Origin: Helianthus annuus
Lineage: Eukaryota; Streptophyta; Magnoliopsida; Asterales; Asteraceae
Direction: 5' to 3'
Length of the DNA: 64,000 nucleotides
NCBI RefSeq assembly: GCF_002127325.2
Contig: NC_035446.2
Location: 154,930,629 to 154,994,628, forward strand
The notes beneath the pieces are model-generated. The model saw only the letters and a list, made by a program, of their open reading frames with translations, was not told the origin of the DNA and did no database searches. The position numbers and the translations under genes were made by a program. Shown here piece by piece: positions 32,843-45,000 of the stretch (positions are counted from its first letter, which is position 1; each line of letters begins with the position of its first letter).

Positions 32843-33257
32843 GCTAGATAGAAAACCCTATATATATAAAAAACCCGAGAAAACCCAAGCTCCCGACATT
32901 TTTTTTTGAAAAAAATAACACATGTAATATACATGTTTTTAAGACTTTTGGGCCAAAAAAATCAAAAAAGCGCCGAAGGGATATTTTAAAAAAAAAAAAC
33001 AAGTTTCAGCAATTTTCTGCGAAATTATGTTTTTTTTGCTTAACACGTGTTAGGAGCTGAAATTTGTTTATTTTTTTTAAAAAAATCCCTTCGGCGCTTT
33101 TTTGTTTTTTTTTGGCCCAAAACACTCTAAAACATGTATATTACATGTGTAATTTTTTTCAAAAAAAAAAATGTCGGGAGGTTGGGTAAAAATGGCTTCC
33201 CATTTGGGTTTCCAGAGTTTTCTAAGAATTTTAGGGTTTTTTATCTAGCATTATCCT
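32835..33257 (+). mobile_element. Foldback MITE of about 420 bp
   Basis: The element is one long inverted repeat: left arm words CCCGACATTTTTTTTTGAA, TACATGTTTT, GGGCCAAAA and GCGCCGAAGGGA recur in reverse order and strand in the right arm (TCCCTTCGGCGC, TTGGCCCAAAA, AACATGTATATTACATG, ATGTCGGGA), around a short centre near 33035. The outer parts of both arms contain AAAACCCTA-type words. A transcript would form a near-continuous hairpin of about 190 bp. Flanked by (TA)n. Confidence 0.88.
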
Positions 33258-34511
33258 ATATATATATATATATCATTCGGGATGATTAAGTTTTAACGTA
33301 GTTAATCACAAGCCATCAATTACATTAAAAATCGAATCAATTATTCATCGGTTACAAGAGTTATACAATTAAAGTAAGGAAAATGATAAGCTGTAACGGT
33401 TAACCATTATGAGATTCAATTTAATTTAGAAAACTTCATATAATATTCTCGTATGATAGTTTTGTATATTTATTTTCAAGTTAAATTTTTTACTTTGTAA
33501 CAGTAGTGAGTAATAAGACTAATAACTAAACATTGAATATATAAAAGTTTGTATTGATTCTCCAATTCAATTATTGACAAAGGTTATCTATTGATGGCTT
33601 TGAAATGCATTTCCTAACTTTCAAATAGCCCACTACTCTTTGGTCTAAAAATTATAAAAAGATAAATTGATCTATGGAGAAGTACGTTTATAAAAATATA
33701 AGCACTTTTATTTACAATTAAGATATTAAATAATGTTTAAAACTATTAAAAAACCATTAAAGTAAATTAATAAAAACTAAATAATCAAGTAATGATGGTT
33801 GGCATAAGCTGCACCACTTATCTATTATGAGATTCAATTTAATTTAGAAAACTTTGCATAATCTCGTATGATAGTTTTGTATATTTATTTCCAAGTGAAA
33901 TATAGAATTAAATATAGAATTGTCTTTATAAAATATTAACTATTAAATATATAAGATATTATTAGTTAGTGATTGATTGCTTTACTTAAGATATAATAAA
34001 CTTAAATTCATAATAACGTTGATTATGTCTGTTTATATTTAATCATTATTATTTTTATAGAAGTATAGATTATTTATATTTATACATACTATTAAATTAA
34101 ATATTAAAAATCTTAAATGTTGCATATCTAATCTTTAATTTAGTCAATTAATTCCTTTAGTTATTATAAAACTTTTATTTAATTCTTTAATTTAATTCAA
34201 TTAATGGAAGACATAAGTGGGCATGGATTACATGGGGGAAATGTCTAGATTGCCCTCAAAGTGTCTTAAAACTTTGGAGAATGTCCAAGTTTTCTCCCTA
34301 TAAAATGGCTTGTTTCATTTGTACATGTTGCTTCAAGATTTGTACCTAGGCAAAATTACGAAAAGGGTAGAAAACCCAGTTCTCTTAATATAGTATATTA
34401 TAGATGTATTAAGACGATGATACACGAGGGTCGGTTGTATTTCATTTCGGTGTATCCTTGCAATTCAACAATGTCAACACTTTGATGTTACCTTATTCAT
34501 TTATTGGTTCA
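33258..34511 (+). other. AT-rich stretch without genes; an approximately 80-bp direct repeat
   Basis: No coding frame. The segment TATGAGATTCAATTTAATTT followed by AGAAAACTT, CTCGTATGATAGTTTTG and TATATTTATTT occurs at about 33408-33480 and again at about 33826-33892, about 415 bp apart. At 34304-34312 a TATA-like CCTATAAAATGG lies before the Helitron end; no gene follows it. Confidence 0.55.
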
Positions 34512-34541
34512 CTAGTTTAAGAACCCGCGAGGTTCGCGGGT
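34512..34541 (-). mobile_element. Helitron 3' terminus: hairpin and CTAG
   Basis: The plus strand reads A|CTAGTTTAAGA then ACCCGCGA-ggt-TCGCGGGT. Read on the minus strand, the hairpin precedes CTAG by 9-10 bases and the next host base is T. All three criteria of a Helitron 3' end are met, about 380 bp downstream of the helicase stop codon. Confidence 0.88.
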
Positions 34542-34924
34542 GGACTAAAACACAAATGAATAACTTTAATTTATTGAAGTAATCGTTTGAATTAAATAAC
34601 CTTTCAACTAAAAGTAAATTAGTAAACTACAATGAGACAAATAATGTAATATCTCGAGATACATGATGATGCAAATTTGTGTAATATTGTGTTTATGAAA
34701 GATAATGGATAGCGAATTATAAGTGAACGTACTGTTTATTTATGTATAATTTTAGGTTAATATTTAAGTATGTGTATGAGTATACATGTTTTTTATTACA
34801 TTAACAAAATTGAATAAAAAACAACAAAAAATAAACATTAAATGACTTCAAAAAAATGTTATTATGATTTTTAGGGAACAGTTACATGGAATGAATGATC
34901 GAACGATGAATGAGTACATGGATA

Positions 34925-36536
34925 TCACAAGTCACGAAATACTTCTTTGTAAACTACATTTGTCGTTTTATTAGTAGGTTTGCCGTCATTGTCCAGAATC
35001 AGAAGTTTAACTCCTTGTCTGGTTTTAACTCTCGATAAAGCAACATACAGCTGACCATGGGTGAAAACTGGCTGTTTCAGATACAGACCAACTCTAGACA
35101 GTGATTGTCCCTGACTCTTGTTAATAGTCATTGCGAAACAAACAGCCAACAGAAATTGTCTCCTTTGAAACTCAAAAGGAATTTTTTTATCAGAAGGTAT
35201 CAAATTAATCCTTGGTATATAAGTGCGAGTGCTTTTTTGACTTGTAGTCGTGTACCATTGCAAAGACCATTTTGTTGGTCAATGTTACGTAATAGCATCA
35301 CCGGCACGCCTACTTTTAGTGCTAGCCTATGATTAGGTAAGCCGGATACTTTAAGACCGTTAAGCACATCAGGAGAGTATAGTTTTTGTTGTGTAGCGTT
35401 TGGATTTTCAGACTGACAAAGACTGTCTGAACTAAGATATTCTCGTTCTTCGCCTGGGAATAGTGACAACAACCGATCATTAATTTCATGCACAACCTCG
35501 TTCTTAGGTGCAAGTATAGCCCTCTCACTGAAATAATTCTGATTGTTGAAGTTTTCAAGAATTGAAGGATACACAAAATCAATTAAAGTTGAAATGGGGT
35601 CCGATGTATCAGTGATCAGAAGGTCGCTTGGTATTTCAATTGATGTTTCTCCATCATTTGGACCACCAACATTTCCCTCACCTATATCCAAAAGCCATTT
35701 TGCAAATTGTTTTATTTCTTCAGCGTCCGATGCTGAACTTCCAACTGTTAACCTCATGTTTTTTGTTAGTCTCAGCAACTTACATGTATTCCACAGATAA
35801 GACGAACTTATTGAGGCATTGACAAACTCTTGTCTTCCACCATTTGGAACAACAGGAAGGATCTGTCTAAAATCGCCTCCTAAAACAATAACCTTTCCTC
35901 CAAAGCGGATATTTGATCTGTTGGAAGTGTCGATATTGAAAATGTCGTTCATTGTTCTATCCAACGCTTCGAATGCATGCTTATGGACCACAGGCGCTTC
36001 ATCCCATATAATCAAGTTTGTTTCGTGTAGTAGTCTAGCTACATCTCCATCAGGTTTTATATGACAAACTGAATCCTCTGTAAGATTCAATGGAATACGA
36101 AACCTGGAATGCGCGGTCCTGCCACCAGACAATAACAATGACGCGATCCCACTGGAAGCAACGTTTAATACAATTTGACCTTTTGATCTGATTGCCGCAG
36201 ATAATGTCTTCCATAAGAAGGTCTTCCCGGTCCCACCATAGCCGTACACAAAAAAAACCCCACCTTTGTTACCATCAATTGCGTTGATTATTTGTTGGAA
36301 AACTGACCGTTGCTCCTCAGTTAGCAAATTAAGTTGATTATTAAATTCAACTTCAAGATTGGTTTGGTCGTAGATACGCTCCTCGTTAATCAAACGATTG
36401 TCTGAATCAGACATAGAAGCATTATCTGGGTACGGCATTGTCTCAAATCTTTTGAGTGATGAGTTGTTTCTAGCTAAGAATTTTTCAACTTCACTCAAAA
36501 CGTAGTTTTTAAGCTGCTCATCTGGAATTGATAAAG
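34925..36536 (-). pseudogene. Helitron gene, last exon: Pif1-like DNA helicase domain (frameshifted)
   Basis: The exon begins after TTTTTTACAG at 36536. It shows Walker A GYGGTGKT (about 36240), Walker B IIWDEAP (about 36010), GGDFRQILPV (about 35860), and in the C-terminal part the motifs NKSQGQSL (about 35110) and YVALSRV (about 35040), ending at a stop near 34925. This is the superfamily 1B helicase that unwinds DNA during Helitron rolling-circle transposition. Near 35235 the frame changes and some 15-20 residues expected between the conserved LCNGTRL and IPRINLIP blocks are missing, so a small out-of-frame deletion has inactivated it. The helicase is joined to the Rep exon at 36717 by an intron with GT-AG ends. 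Confidence 0.9.
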
Positions 36537-36716
36537 CTGTAAAAAATGGAAAAAAATATATATTATGAAATCAAAAAATATTTAATGAACCAAACCATAT
36601 ATCATAAATGAAACACAAAACCATGTTGTCTTTAAACCGAAATTGTTTTTTTTTGTATCGCAACCAAAAACAAAAAATAAAGGGGAGAAGAACAACATTT
36701 TGTGTAAAAGAATTAC

Positions 36717-39493
36717 CTGTAACTCGATGATATTTTCTAAGTCTGTAGATAAAGTCATCTGTCATGTATCTCCATGTGCTTTCCCATACAACCTCTGGTC
36801 TGGATAACGTATTTGTTAATAGCAAAGTAGCAAATAAATTACGAAGATACGAAGGGGATCCTGTTTCATTTGCTTCCTTGATTGCCTCATTGTATTCTGT
36901 GTCATCGTCCAAAAGACCGAGTGCATAACATGCATCTCTAAATGTATCATATACCTTACCATCAACTGTTTTAATATCATCAAAAGATTTTGGTCCTTTC
37001 ACTTTGTTAAGAAGAATTCTTAAAAAATATGCTTCCCCAAGAGACGGACTTACAGCGTGAATTCTCCCAATTGACTTATGTCTTTGTCTAGGTTCCCAAC
37101 AACGTTTATCAAGCTTCCATACATACCAACTTGGAAACTGAACATATGTAAGTGTACGGGCCAATGTGTCATTCGGGTCTTTGTTACGTTCCATCCAGGA
37201 AAGAAACATTGAAGCTTTGACAGATGGTTTGTTAAGGACTTGATTAATATCCTCGTCGGGTCCAAAAACAACAGGTTGTTTTCCGGGAAGATGGAAAGGC
37301 AGCCTCATAACAGAAGGAGTCCTGTAATGCACATCGTAGGCGAAGATCCTCCAAGATGCCTCACAAGCCGATAGATACCTACAATCATAATATTCTTTGA
37401 CCTCGTCTTGTTCTAGTTCTTCATTGTTATTATCATGTTGGACAACAGCAACGGTTGCTCTATCAGGGCCTTTATTTATATATTTAAACAAATATTTAAT
37501 TGATCCGGCTTGATTGCACCACTCAACATTTATATGTGCCTGGTACCGTTTCAAAAGTTTTTTGTTGTATGGCACAACACTTCGGTTGTCTAAGTCGATT
37601 CCATTTTTTACTACTGAAGCACCATTATCTCTTCTTTTGTATATTGGGAATCCATTTGAATCCAGTGTAGTATGATCTTGAAATTTCTTTGGAAAACCCT
37701 TCGAACACTTATTGTCAACCATACATGGACAACTTAAATTAGCGTTACCACATGGACCATGAATCATATAGTCTTTCACAAGCGCATATAATTCTGCATC
37801 TTCATCTTCATCAGGGATTTCTGCAGTTATAAATGGATCAACATGGTCTACCGTTGGAAGTTTGGATTCATTTTCTAAGAATAAGCATAGGTGGGCATGA
37901 GGCAATCCTCTCTTTTGAAACTCGATTGTGTAAACAACTGTACAAAAAGAAATCATTAGTAGATTTAAATAATCTAATATGTATATAAAAAGCAATTTGA
38001 TAAAATACCTGCTGCAACTTTTCCAAATAGATGGCGTTCTTTAAAATCTTTGCAAATTGAATCCAACTTTATTTTAAACAATCTGCTCAGTATATCGGGC
38101 CTATCTTCAGGTTTAAGATTTGTGTCTCTAAGAAACCTTTTTACCTCAGGCCACTTTGGGTTGCACGTGATGGTTATAAAAAAATCCGGATAACCAAACC
38201 ACTTACAGATAGCCATGGCATCTAAATAATTTTGCATCATATATCTAGCGCCACCGGTAAACGAAGAGGGCAAAAAGATTCGTTTTCCAACCTTAGATAT
38301 GTCTTGCTGGCCCTTATTTCTTAATTCACATAGACTTTCATAGCTATCTGACCTTAGATTCTTTTGTTGAAGTCGTATGTAGTTAAGCCTTTCGCTCTCA
38401 ATCATAGTATACGCATCAACCAAGAATTGTTGAAAGAGTCTCCTTGAATTTAGAATCAATGAAAACTGATTAATTCTGTCTTGCACACGATATGCAAAGA
38501 ACTCTCTCATTGTACAATTTGGACGTTTCTTTATTGATTACGTCTACGACACCTCGATGAGGGATGTCAATTCTGTAACCATCATCTCCATAAGGGAACA
38601 AAATAGGATATTGAAGTGCAAGGTATGAAGGATGCAATTCACTAATTCGTTTCAAAGTACCTGTCTGCGTTTCAATAACTATATCTCTATTGTTGATTCT
38701 GTTGGCAATATCCCCCACAATTAGAGCAGCAACTTCACCACAGGTTGGTAAATTATACGTTCGCCCATCCTTTTCTCTAATACCAATTAGACGAAGCTTT
38801 AGATTAAGATCAGGGTTTTCATGAAAACAGTCTCTAACCATCCTATAAGCTTTTACCAACTGATTTTCGGAATCTAAAACACATTTTATATGTTCAATCA
38901 GTTTACTATCAAGTTCAGCCACACTTGAGGAAGATGAATCCTTGGAACGACTGGTTAAAAAATAGCGGAGTGTCAAAAAACATCAATATTAACAAAAAAA
39001 AAAATACTATAGAAAGCTTTGATGGGAAAAAAATTTATAGTTTATTATAATTACCTAAAAACGGATTGTCTGTTGAAAAGTTCGTTTTCAGTATCGAAAA
39101 TGTACAGCTGGCAAAATTTTGGTTGATCTCCGTCTTCCGGAAGCAGGCTTCCAGTGCTGTGGTAGTTCTCTCCACTAATTCTGTAGCAGAATGGTCCATT
39201 ACCTCTGTTAACAGTGGGATCAACTTTACCACCCATTGACGTGAAAGCAAACATGGAGTTATACCGTCGAATATTATTCAAAAAATGTTTGCTTTCTTTA
39301 TCTTTATACATAAAAAGTTTCTTATAACTTGGGACAGCATCTTTATAATCTGGTAGCTCTACTTTGCCATAACCACAACATAAGAAATAACATATTCTTC
39401 CTTTCTCTTTTCTTCCCCTTCCTTTTTCAGCATCCCATAATTTAGCATTGCATACTTCACAAGTAATACATTGGTCACCATGATCGAAATAAT
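36717..39493 (-). pseudogene. Helitron gene, middle exons: Rep (HUH endonuclease) and N-terminal domain
   Basis: Exons by GT-AG borders: 39493-39055, 38950-38009, 37937-36717. The first encodes a Cys-rich segment (CEVCNAKLW, CCGYGKV) and the conserved NSMFAFTSMGGKVD and FDTEN motifs. The second holds the Helitron_like_N domain (MREFFAYRVQDR, FFITITCNPKWPE). The third opens with the HUH metal-binding motif in GLPHAHLCLFL (about 37890) and has the catalytic Tyr motif YLFKYINKG (about 37480). This endonuclease nicks and joins Helitron ends. A one-base frame change near 38525, between VVDVINK and the MREFF block, breaks the gene unless it is a sequencing error. Confidence 0.9.
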
Positions 39494-39643
39494 CTGTAAA
39501 GTTAGTTGAAGAAAAAAAGAATATTACTTTACGAAGTATGTGTTTGTATAAAAATAATATATACTATTTAGTTAATTCAATAAATAAAGTAATTGTGATT
39601 ATACCTGTTGAAACTCCTTTGTAAATTGCCTCATCTGTAGTTT

Positions 39644-41865
39644 TGTAACACCCCCAAAATTCCACCTGCGGAAACCCCGCGAGGCGTGTTACGCATCAGA
39701 GTTCGAGCCACCAATCACATTGAACCAATGGTAAATACTTAAATAAAACATGTCATTAATTACTAAAATAAAATGTCAACATGATATCAATTCCCAAAAT
39801 ATTGTGTAGCGGAAGCATGTAATAAATCGTTTAGCAAATGTTTCATAATAACACTTAAAACCAATGTATCAAATGTAAGATAATCCGAAAGCCTCGATCC
39901 ATGACCACTCCAGCACTCCCAGATAGCAAGTCCATGTTCCAAGGTTAACGACCTACAAGCATGCAAACAAGTGTGTCAGACTACGCTGGTGAGTTCAAGG
40001 TTTTGTTAACGTGTTTTGTTACCAGATGTATGTTAATACGATTCAATGTTGTGTTACGATGTTGCTCATGCTAGTTACCCTAGGGAATACGCCCTTACGT
40101 AACCGAGGAGTGTGCCTCTTAGCAACCCACTATGTTGTTCACGCTAGTTACCCTAGGGAAAACGCCCTTACGTAACCGAGGAGTGTGCCTCTTAACAACC
40201 ATAGTGAAACCCAGATAATTAGTTCACGCCCGTCCTTACGGCCCGGTGTGAGGTCTCCCACCTAATAGCGCTATCAACTAATTACCCCATTGCCCTCCAG
40301 GCAATCCGATAATAGATTCCATGTTCAATAACCAAAACCGATTAAGTTGTTTACCCAAGGTTTCCCTTCCAAATGTTTACCAGTTGTCCCAAACCACCGG
40401 GACGCATGCTTGAGAAAATGCAATGAACTCACCTGATTTGCTCGGTATGTTACAGTAAGTGCTCACAAACAATCAGTCAAGTCCTACGGTACGTATATGT
40501 ATATGATCAGTTGGTATTCACAAAGTTGGCACGTATGTGTAATCACAAAGGACAATGCATCGATGATCACCAAGTAGCACATTGTACGCATTCGAATTCA
40601 TATAAGTCATGCGTGTCACTTAACAGCAGTTAAATATCTCAGTTGACTTCTAACAATGTTAAATCAGGTTACTGTGCAAGTATTCAAGTTGGCGAAACAG
40701 AAGTTGACGAATCACATAACTGGCGAAACACATGTTTGACGAAACACTTGTGTTTCGTCAACCACCCTTTGGCGAATCAAAATTCTATTTCGTTGATTAT
40801 TCCTTGGCGAAACACATTCCTGTTTCGTCAAGAGTTCCATTCCGTCAAGCCTTCACATTCGTCAACATTCTATTACGCCAAACATCCTAATTCGCCAAAC
40901 ATCCTAATTCGCCAAACATCCTAATTCGCCAAACATTCTGATTCGTCAAGCAGCAGCTACGTCAACATGTCAGTTACGCAATCATCACAGAAAACCCTAA
41001 TCATTCTAACAGCCGTTATCAACGTTCAACCATACAATCGTTGATCACATAATCATCATCTAATCCTCATACAACAATCATTACCCAGAAACATACGGAA
41101 TCATTATCATATAGAAATCGATCAATACCGCACATCATCATCCATTTAACACAAAATCAGCAGGGTATAACTATGTACAGATTTATAACATGTAACGCGT
41201 ATTCATTCCGTATACATCAATAAGTTTTGCAACACTAAATCAACACTATAGACCATAGCCTAGTCAAAATCATCAACCAAAACATGAACACGGTTATAAT
41301 CTAGCATGATTCTTCATGGTTACAAACAAGAACAGTAATGGATGATATAAACAAACACTCACACATAGAAAAACACTAACCGTAAAGAACAAGGAAGCAA
41401 CTAGATCGGTTCGGGGCTTCGGGTATGCGAGATCGCCGTCACAGAGCAAGGGAGTTCTAGGGTTTCGGTAGTTTTGATAAAAGTGACGAATGAACAGAGA
41501 GTTCGGTACATATGCAATTACGTAACGTGTTGGGCCCTTACTGGGCTTCGACGAGACTGGGCCGACGAAACAGGCTTTGTTTCGTCGAATGGTTCTTGGC
41601 GAATCACAATTCTGATTCGTTGAGATGTGCTTGGCGAAACACACTTGTGTTTCGTCGAGTTGTTGTTCAAGAGTTAACAGTTTAAGACTAAGTTTTCTGA
41701 TAAGTCACATGTTATACATATACAATCAAACACAAAACCAAGCAAACACAATTCGTTTCATTATAACATAACGTGTGCAGTTACAAGTCAATAAATCAAA
41801 TACTAACAGTCAAAGTCAACGTGCATTTAATGTGAAAGTGAAGGTCGAAAACTCGAGTTGTCACA
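39644..41865 (-). repeat. Left LTR (3' LTR) of the Tekay-type element
   Basis: 2222 bp, TGTAACACC... to ...GTTGTCACA on the plus strand. It contains a 69-bp direct duplication (about 40070-40200; TAGTTACCCTAGGGAA units). Two clusters of the word GGCGAAACAC/GTGTTTCGTC occur, one at about 40690-40950 and one at about 41555-41665. On the minus strand the second cluster is in U3 and a weak TATA-like TTTATCAAA follows it at about 41475. Confidence 0.93.
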
Positions 41866-42010
41866 TCATCCCCAACTTGAAAGAAATTTCGTCCCGAAAT
41901 TTGATAGGCCATCCGCAACACAATGCTATGCTAATCAAGATGACTGTGCGTTTTCCGCGGGTGTCACATCATCCCCAACTTGAATGGGAATTTCGTCCCG
42001 AAATTCACTA
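41866..42010 (-). promoter_or_regulatory. Duplicated polypurine tract and CGGGACGAAATT hairpin
   Basis: Next to the 3' LTR the minus strand reads AATTTCGGGACGAAATT, about 10 bases, then AAGTTGGGGATGA and the LTR start TGTGACA. The same arrangement occurs again 100 bp upstream (41960-42006), also followed by TGTGACACCC. The outer copy (41866-41876) is the one used as PPT by position. AATTTCG/CGAAATT forms a 7-bp stem and is common upstream of chromovirus PPTs. The pol frame runs through the inner copy and stops at 41935. Confidence 0.75.
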
Positions 42011-45000
42011 GTTACATGAGATGCAGAATTGCTAGGCTTGGTCTTGTCTTTGGGAAATAAGTGTGGATACTTGCGTTCCATCTGGTCCTCGCGTTCCCAC
42101 ATGAACTCCGGACCACGTCTTGAGTTCCAACGAACTCTCACAATGGGTATACGACTATGCTTACGCACTTTAACTTCCCGATCCATAATCTCAATAGGTT
42201 CTTCGACAAACTGTAACTTGTCATCTATTTTCAGCTCTTGAAATGGTACAACTAGTGTTTCGTCAACCAAACACTTCTTTAACTACGACACGTGAAATAC
42301 ATCGTGAACATTACCCAACTCAGCAGGTAATTCCAACCTGTAAGCTACCTTTCCAATTCGTTCCAGAATTTTGAAGGGTCCTACGTAACGGGGGTTTAGT
42401 TTGCCGCGCTTCCCAAAACACACCACACCCTTCCAGGGTGAGACCTTTAGCATAACGCGATCATTAACTTCAAATTCCAACGGTTTACTACGCTTGTCAG
42501 CGTAGCTTTTCTAGCGGTCGCGAGCTGCGGCCATACGGTTTCGGATCTGCACAATGCTTTCTGACGCTTCAAGCACAAACTCAGGGCCTGTGATCTGACT
42601 ATCACCCACCTCAAGCCAGCAGAGAGGTGAACGACATTTCCGTCCGTACAGTGCTTCGAACGGAGCTGCCTTAATACTTGTATGGTAGCTGTTGTTGTAG
42701 GAGAACTCTATCAATGGCAAGTGTTTCTCCCACCCCTTCCCGAAATCAATTACACATGCCCGCAGCATGTCTTCAAGTGTCTGGATGGTGCGCTCGCTTT
42801 GACCATCCGTCTGCGGGTGATAAGCGGTACTCATGTCGAGTTGGGAACCGAATGATTTATGCATTGAAGTGAAACGCGGATCTCGATCTGAGATGATAGA
42901 AGTTGGTACCCCATGCCTAGAGACGACCTCTTTAAGATAAACCGCTGCTAGTTGCGAAAATTTGTCTGTCTCCTTGATTGCTAAGAAATGTGCTGACTTC
43001 GTGAGACGATCAACAATCATCCAAATGGTATCGTTTCCGGCCTGAGTTCTTGGTAGTCCTGTCACGAAATCCATGGCGATCTATTCCCACTTCCATGTGG
43101 GTATCTCTGGTTGCTGCAGTAGACCTGAGGGCTTTTGATGTTCCGCCTTGACTTTAGCACAAGTCAAACATTTACTGACGTATGTTGCTATATGGGCTTT
43201 CATGCTAGGCCACCAGTATGTAGTTTTCAAGTCGTGGTACATCTTATCTGATCCAGGATGTACGGAGTAACGTGACTTATGTGCCTCATCCATTACAAGT
43301 TGTCGTAAGTCACCATAGAGTGGAACCCAGATGCGTCCAGTTACGTAGTAAGCACCGTCTCCCTTTTGTTCTAGTCGTTGCCTTGAGCCGCGTAAAGCTT
43401 CAGCTTGAACGTTCTCTGGTTTCAACGCTTCTAACTGAGCGCTTCGTATCTGGGAAGGAAGATTGGACTGGATCGTGAGTTGCAATGCTCGCACACGCCT
43501 AGGTGCATTATCCTTTCTGCTGAGGGCGTCAGCTACAACGTTCGCCTTGCCCGGATGATACTTGATGGCACATTCATAGTCGTTCAATAATTCAACCCAT
43601 CGCCGTTGCCGCATATTCAATTCTTTCTGGTCGAAGATATGCTGAAGACTCCTATGGTCGGTGTAGATGGTGCATTTGGTACCATACAGATAGTGCCTCC
43701 AGATCTTCAACGCAAATACCACCGCTCCTAACTCCAAGTCGTGTGTCGTGTAGTTTTTCTCGTGAATCTTCAACTGACGAGAAGCATAAGCTATCACCTT
43801 CTCGCGTTGCATCAACACGCAACCGAGACCCTGAATCGAAGCATCACAATATACCACAAAATCGTCAGTGCCCTCTGGTAATGACAAGATTGGTGCGCTG
43901 CAAAGTTTCTGTTTTAACAACTGGAAGGCCTCTTCCTGCTTCGTTCCCCAAGAGTACGCCGTGTTCTTCTGTGTCAGCGAGGTGAGGGGTTGCGCGATCT
44001 TCGAGAAATCTTTAATAAACCTCCGATAATATCCAGCGAGACCGAGAAATTTTCGCACCTCAGAGGGAGTCTTTGGTGCCGCCCAATTCTTAACTGCATC
44101 CACCTTCGCAGGATCTACATGTATCCCTTTTTCGTTAACGACATGGCCAAGGAAATGCACTTCTCGAATCCAAAAATCGCACTTAGAAAACTTCGCATAC
44201 AGTTGTTCCCTTCTCAAAAGTTCCAAGATGAGACGTAGGTGACGCTCGTGATCCTCCCTGGTCTTCGAATAGACTAATATGTCATCAATAAACACTATAA
44301 CAAACTCGTCGAGGTATGGCTTACATACGCGGTTCATGAGATCCATGAAAACCGCTGGTGCATTGGTCAATCCAAACGGCATGACCAAAAACTCATAGTG
44401 TCTGTAGCGCGTTCGAAAAGCCGTCTTAGGAACATCTTCTTCTCTAACCCTTACCTGGTGATAACCCGATCTTAAGTCGATCTTGGAATAGAAACTTGAC
44501 CCTTGCAGCTGGTCAAACAAGTCGTCGATGCGTGGTAACGGATAGCGGTTCTTAATGGTCACCTTGTTGAGCTCTCGATAGTCGATACACATACGGAATG
44601 ACCCGTTTTTCTTCTTTACGAACAGAACTGGGGCTCCCCAAGGCGAAGAACTGGGTCGAATAAAGCCCCTGTCCAACAATTCTTGCAGTTGGTTAGACAG
44701 TTCTTGCAATTCCCCTGGTGCTAAACGGTAAGGAGCACGTGCGATTGGAGCTGCTCCTGGTGCGAGATCAATCCGAAATTCTACCTGACGGTGAGGAGGT
44801 AACCCTGGTAGCTCCTCTGGAAACACATCGGCGAAGTCTCGCACCACTGGCAAGTCTTCGATCTTTCTCTCCTCAGACTGAGCATTAGTAACTAACGCTA
44901 ACATTGCAGGATACCCCTTTTGCAGATATTGCTGTGCACGCATGGCCGAGATAATACCAACCATCGTCCCACTACGATGCCCTTGAACTAGTAATGTCTC

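Noticed and set aside
32115..32934. Frames with Ile/Tyr repeats
   Set aside because: They are translations of the (TA)n tracts between MITEs.
43272..44238. Plus-strand frames across the pol region
   Set aside because: They are shadows of the minus-strand RT, RNase H and integrase coding sequence.
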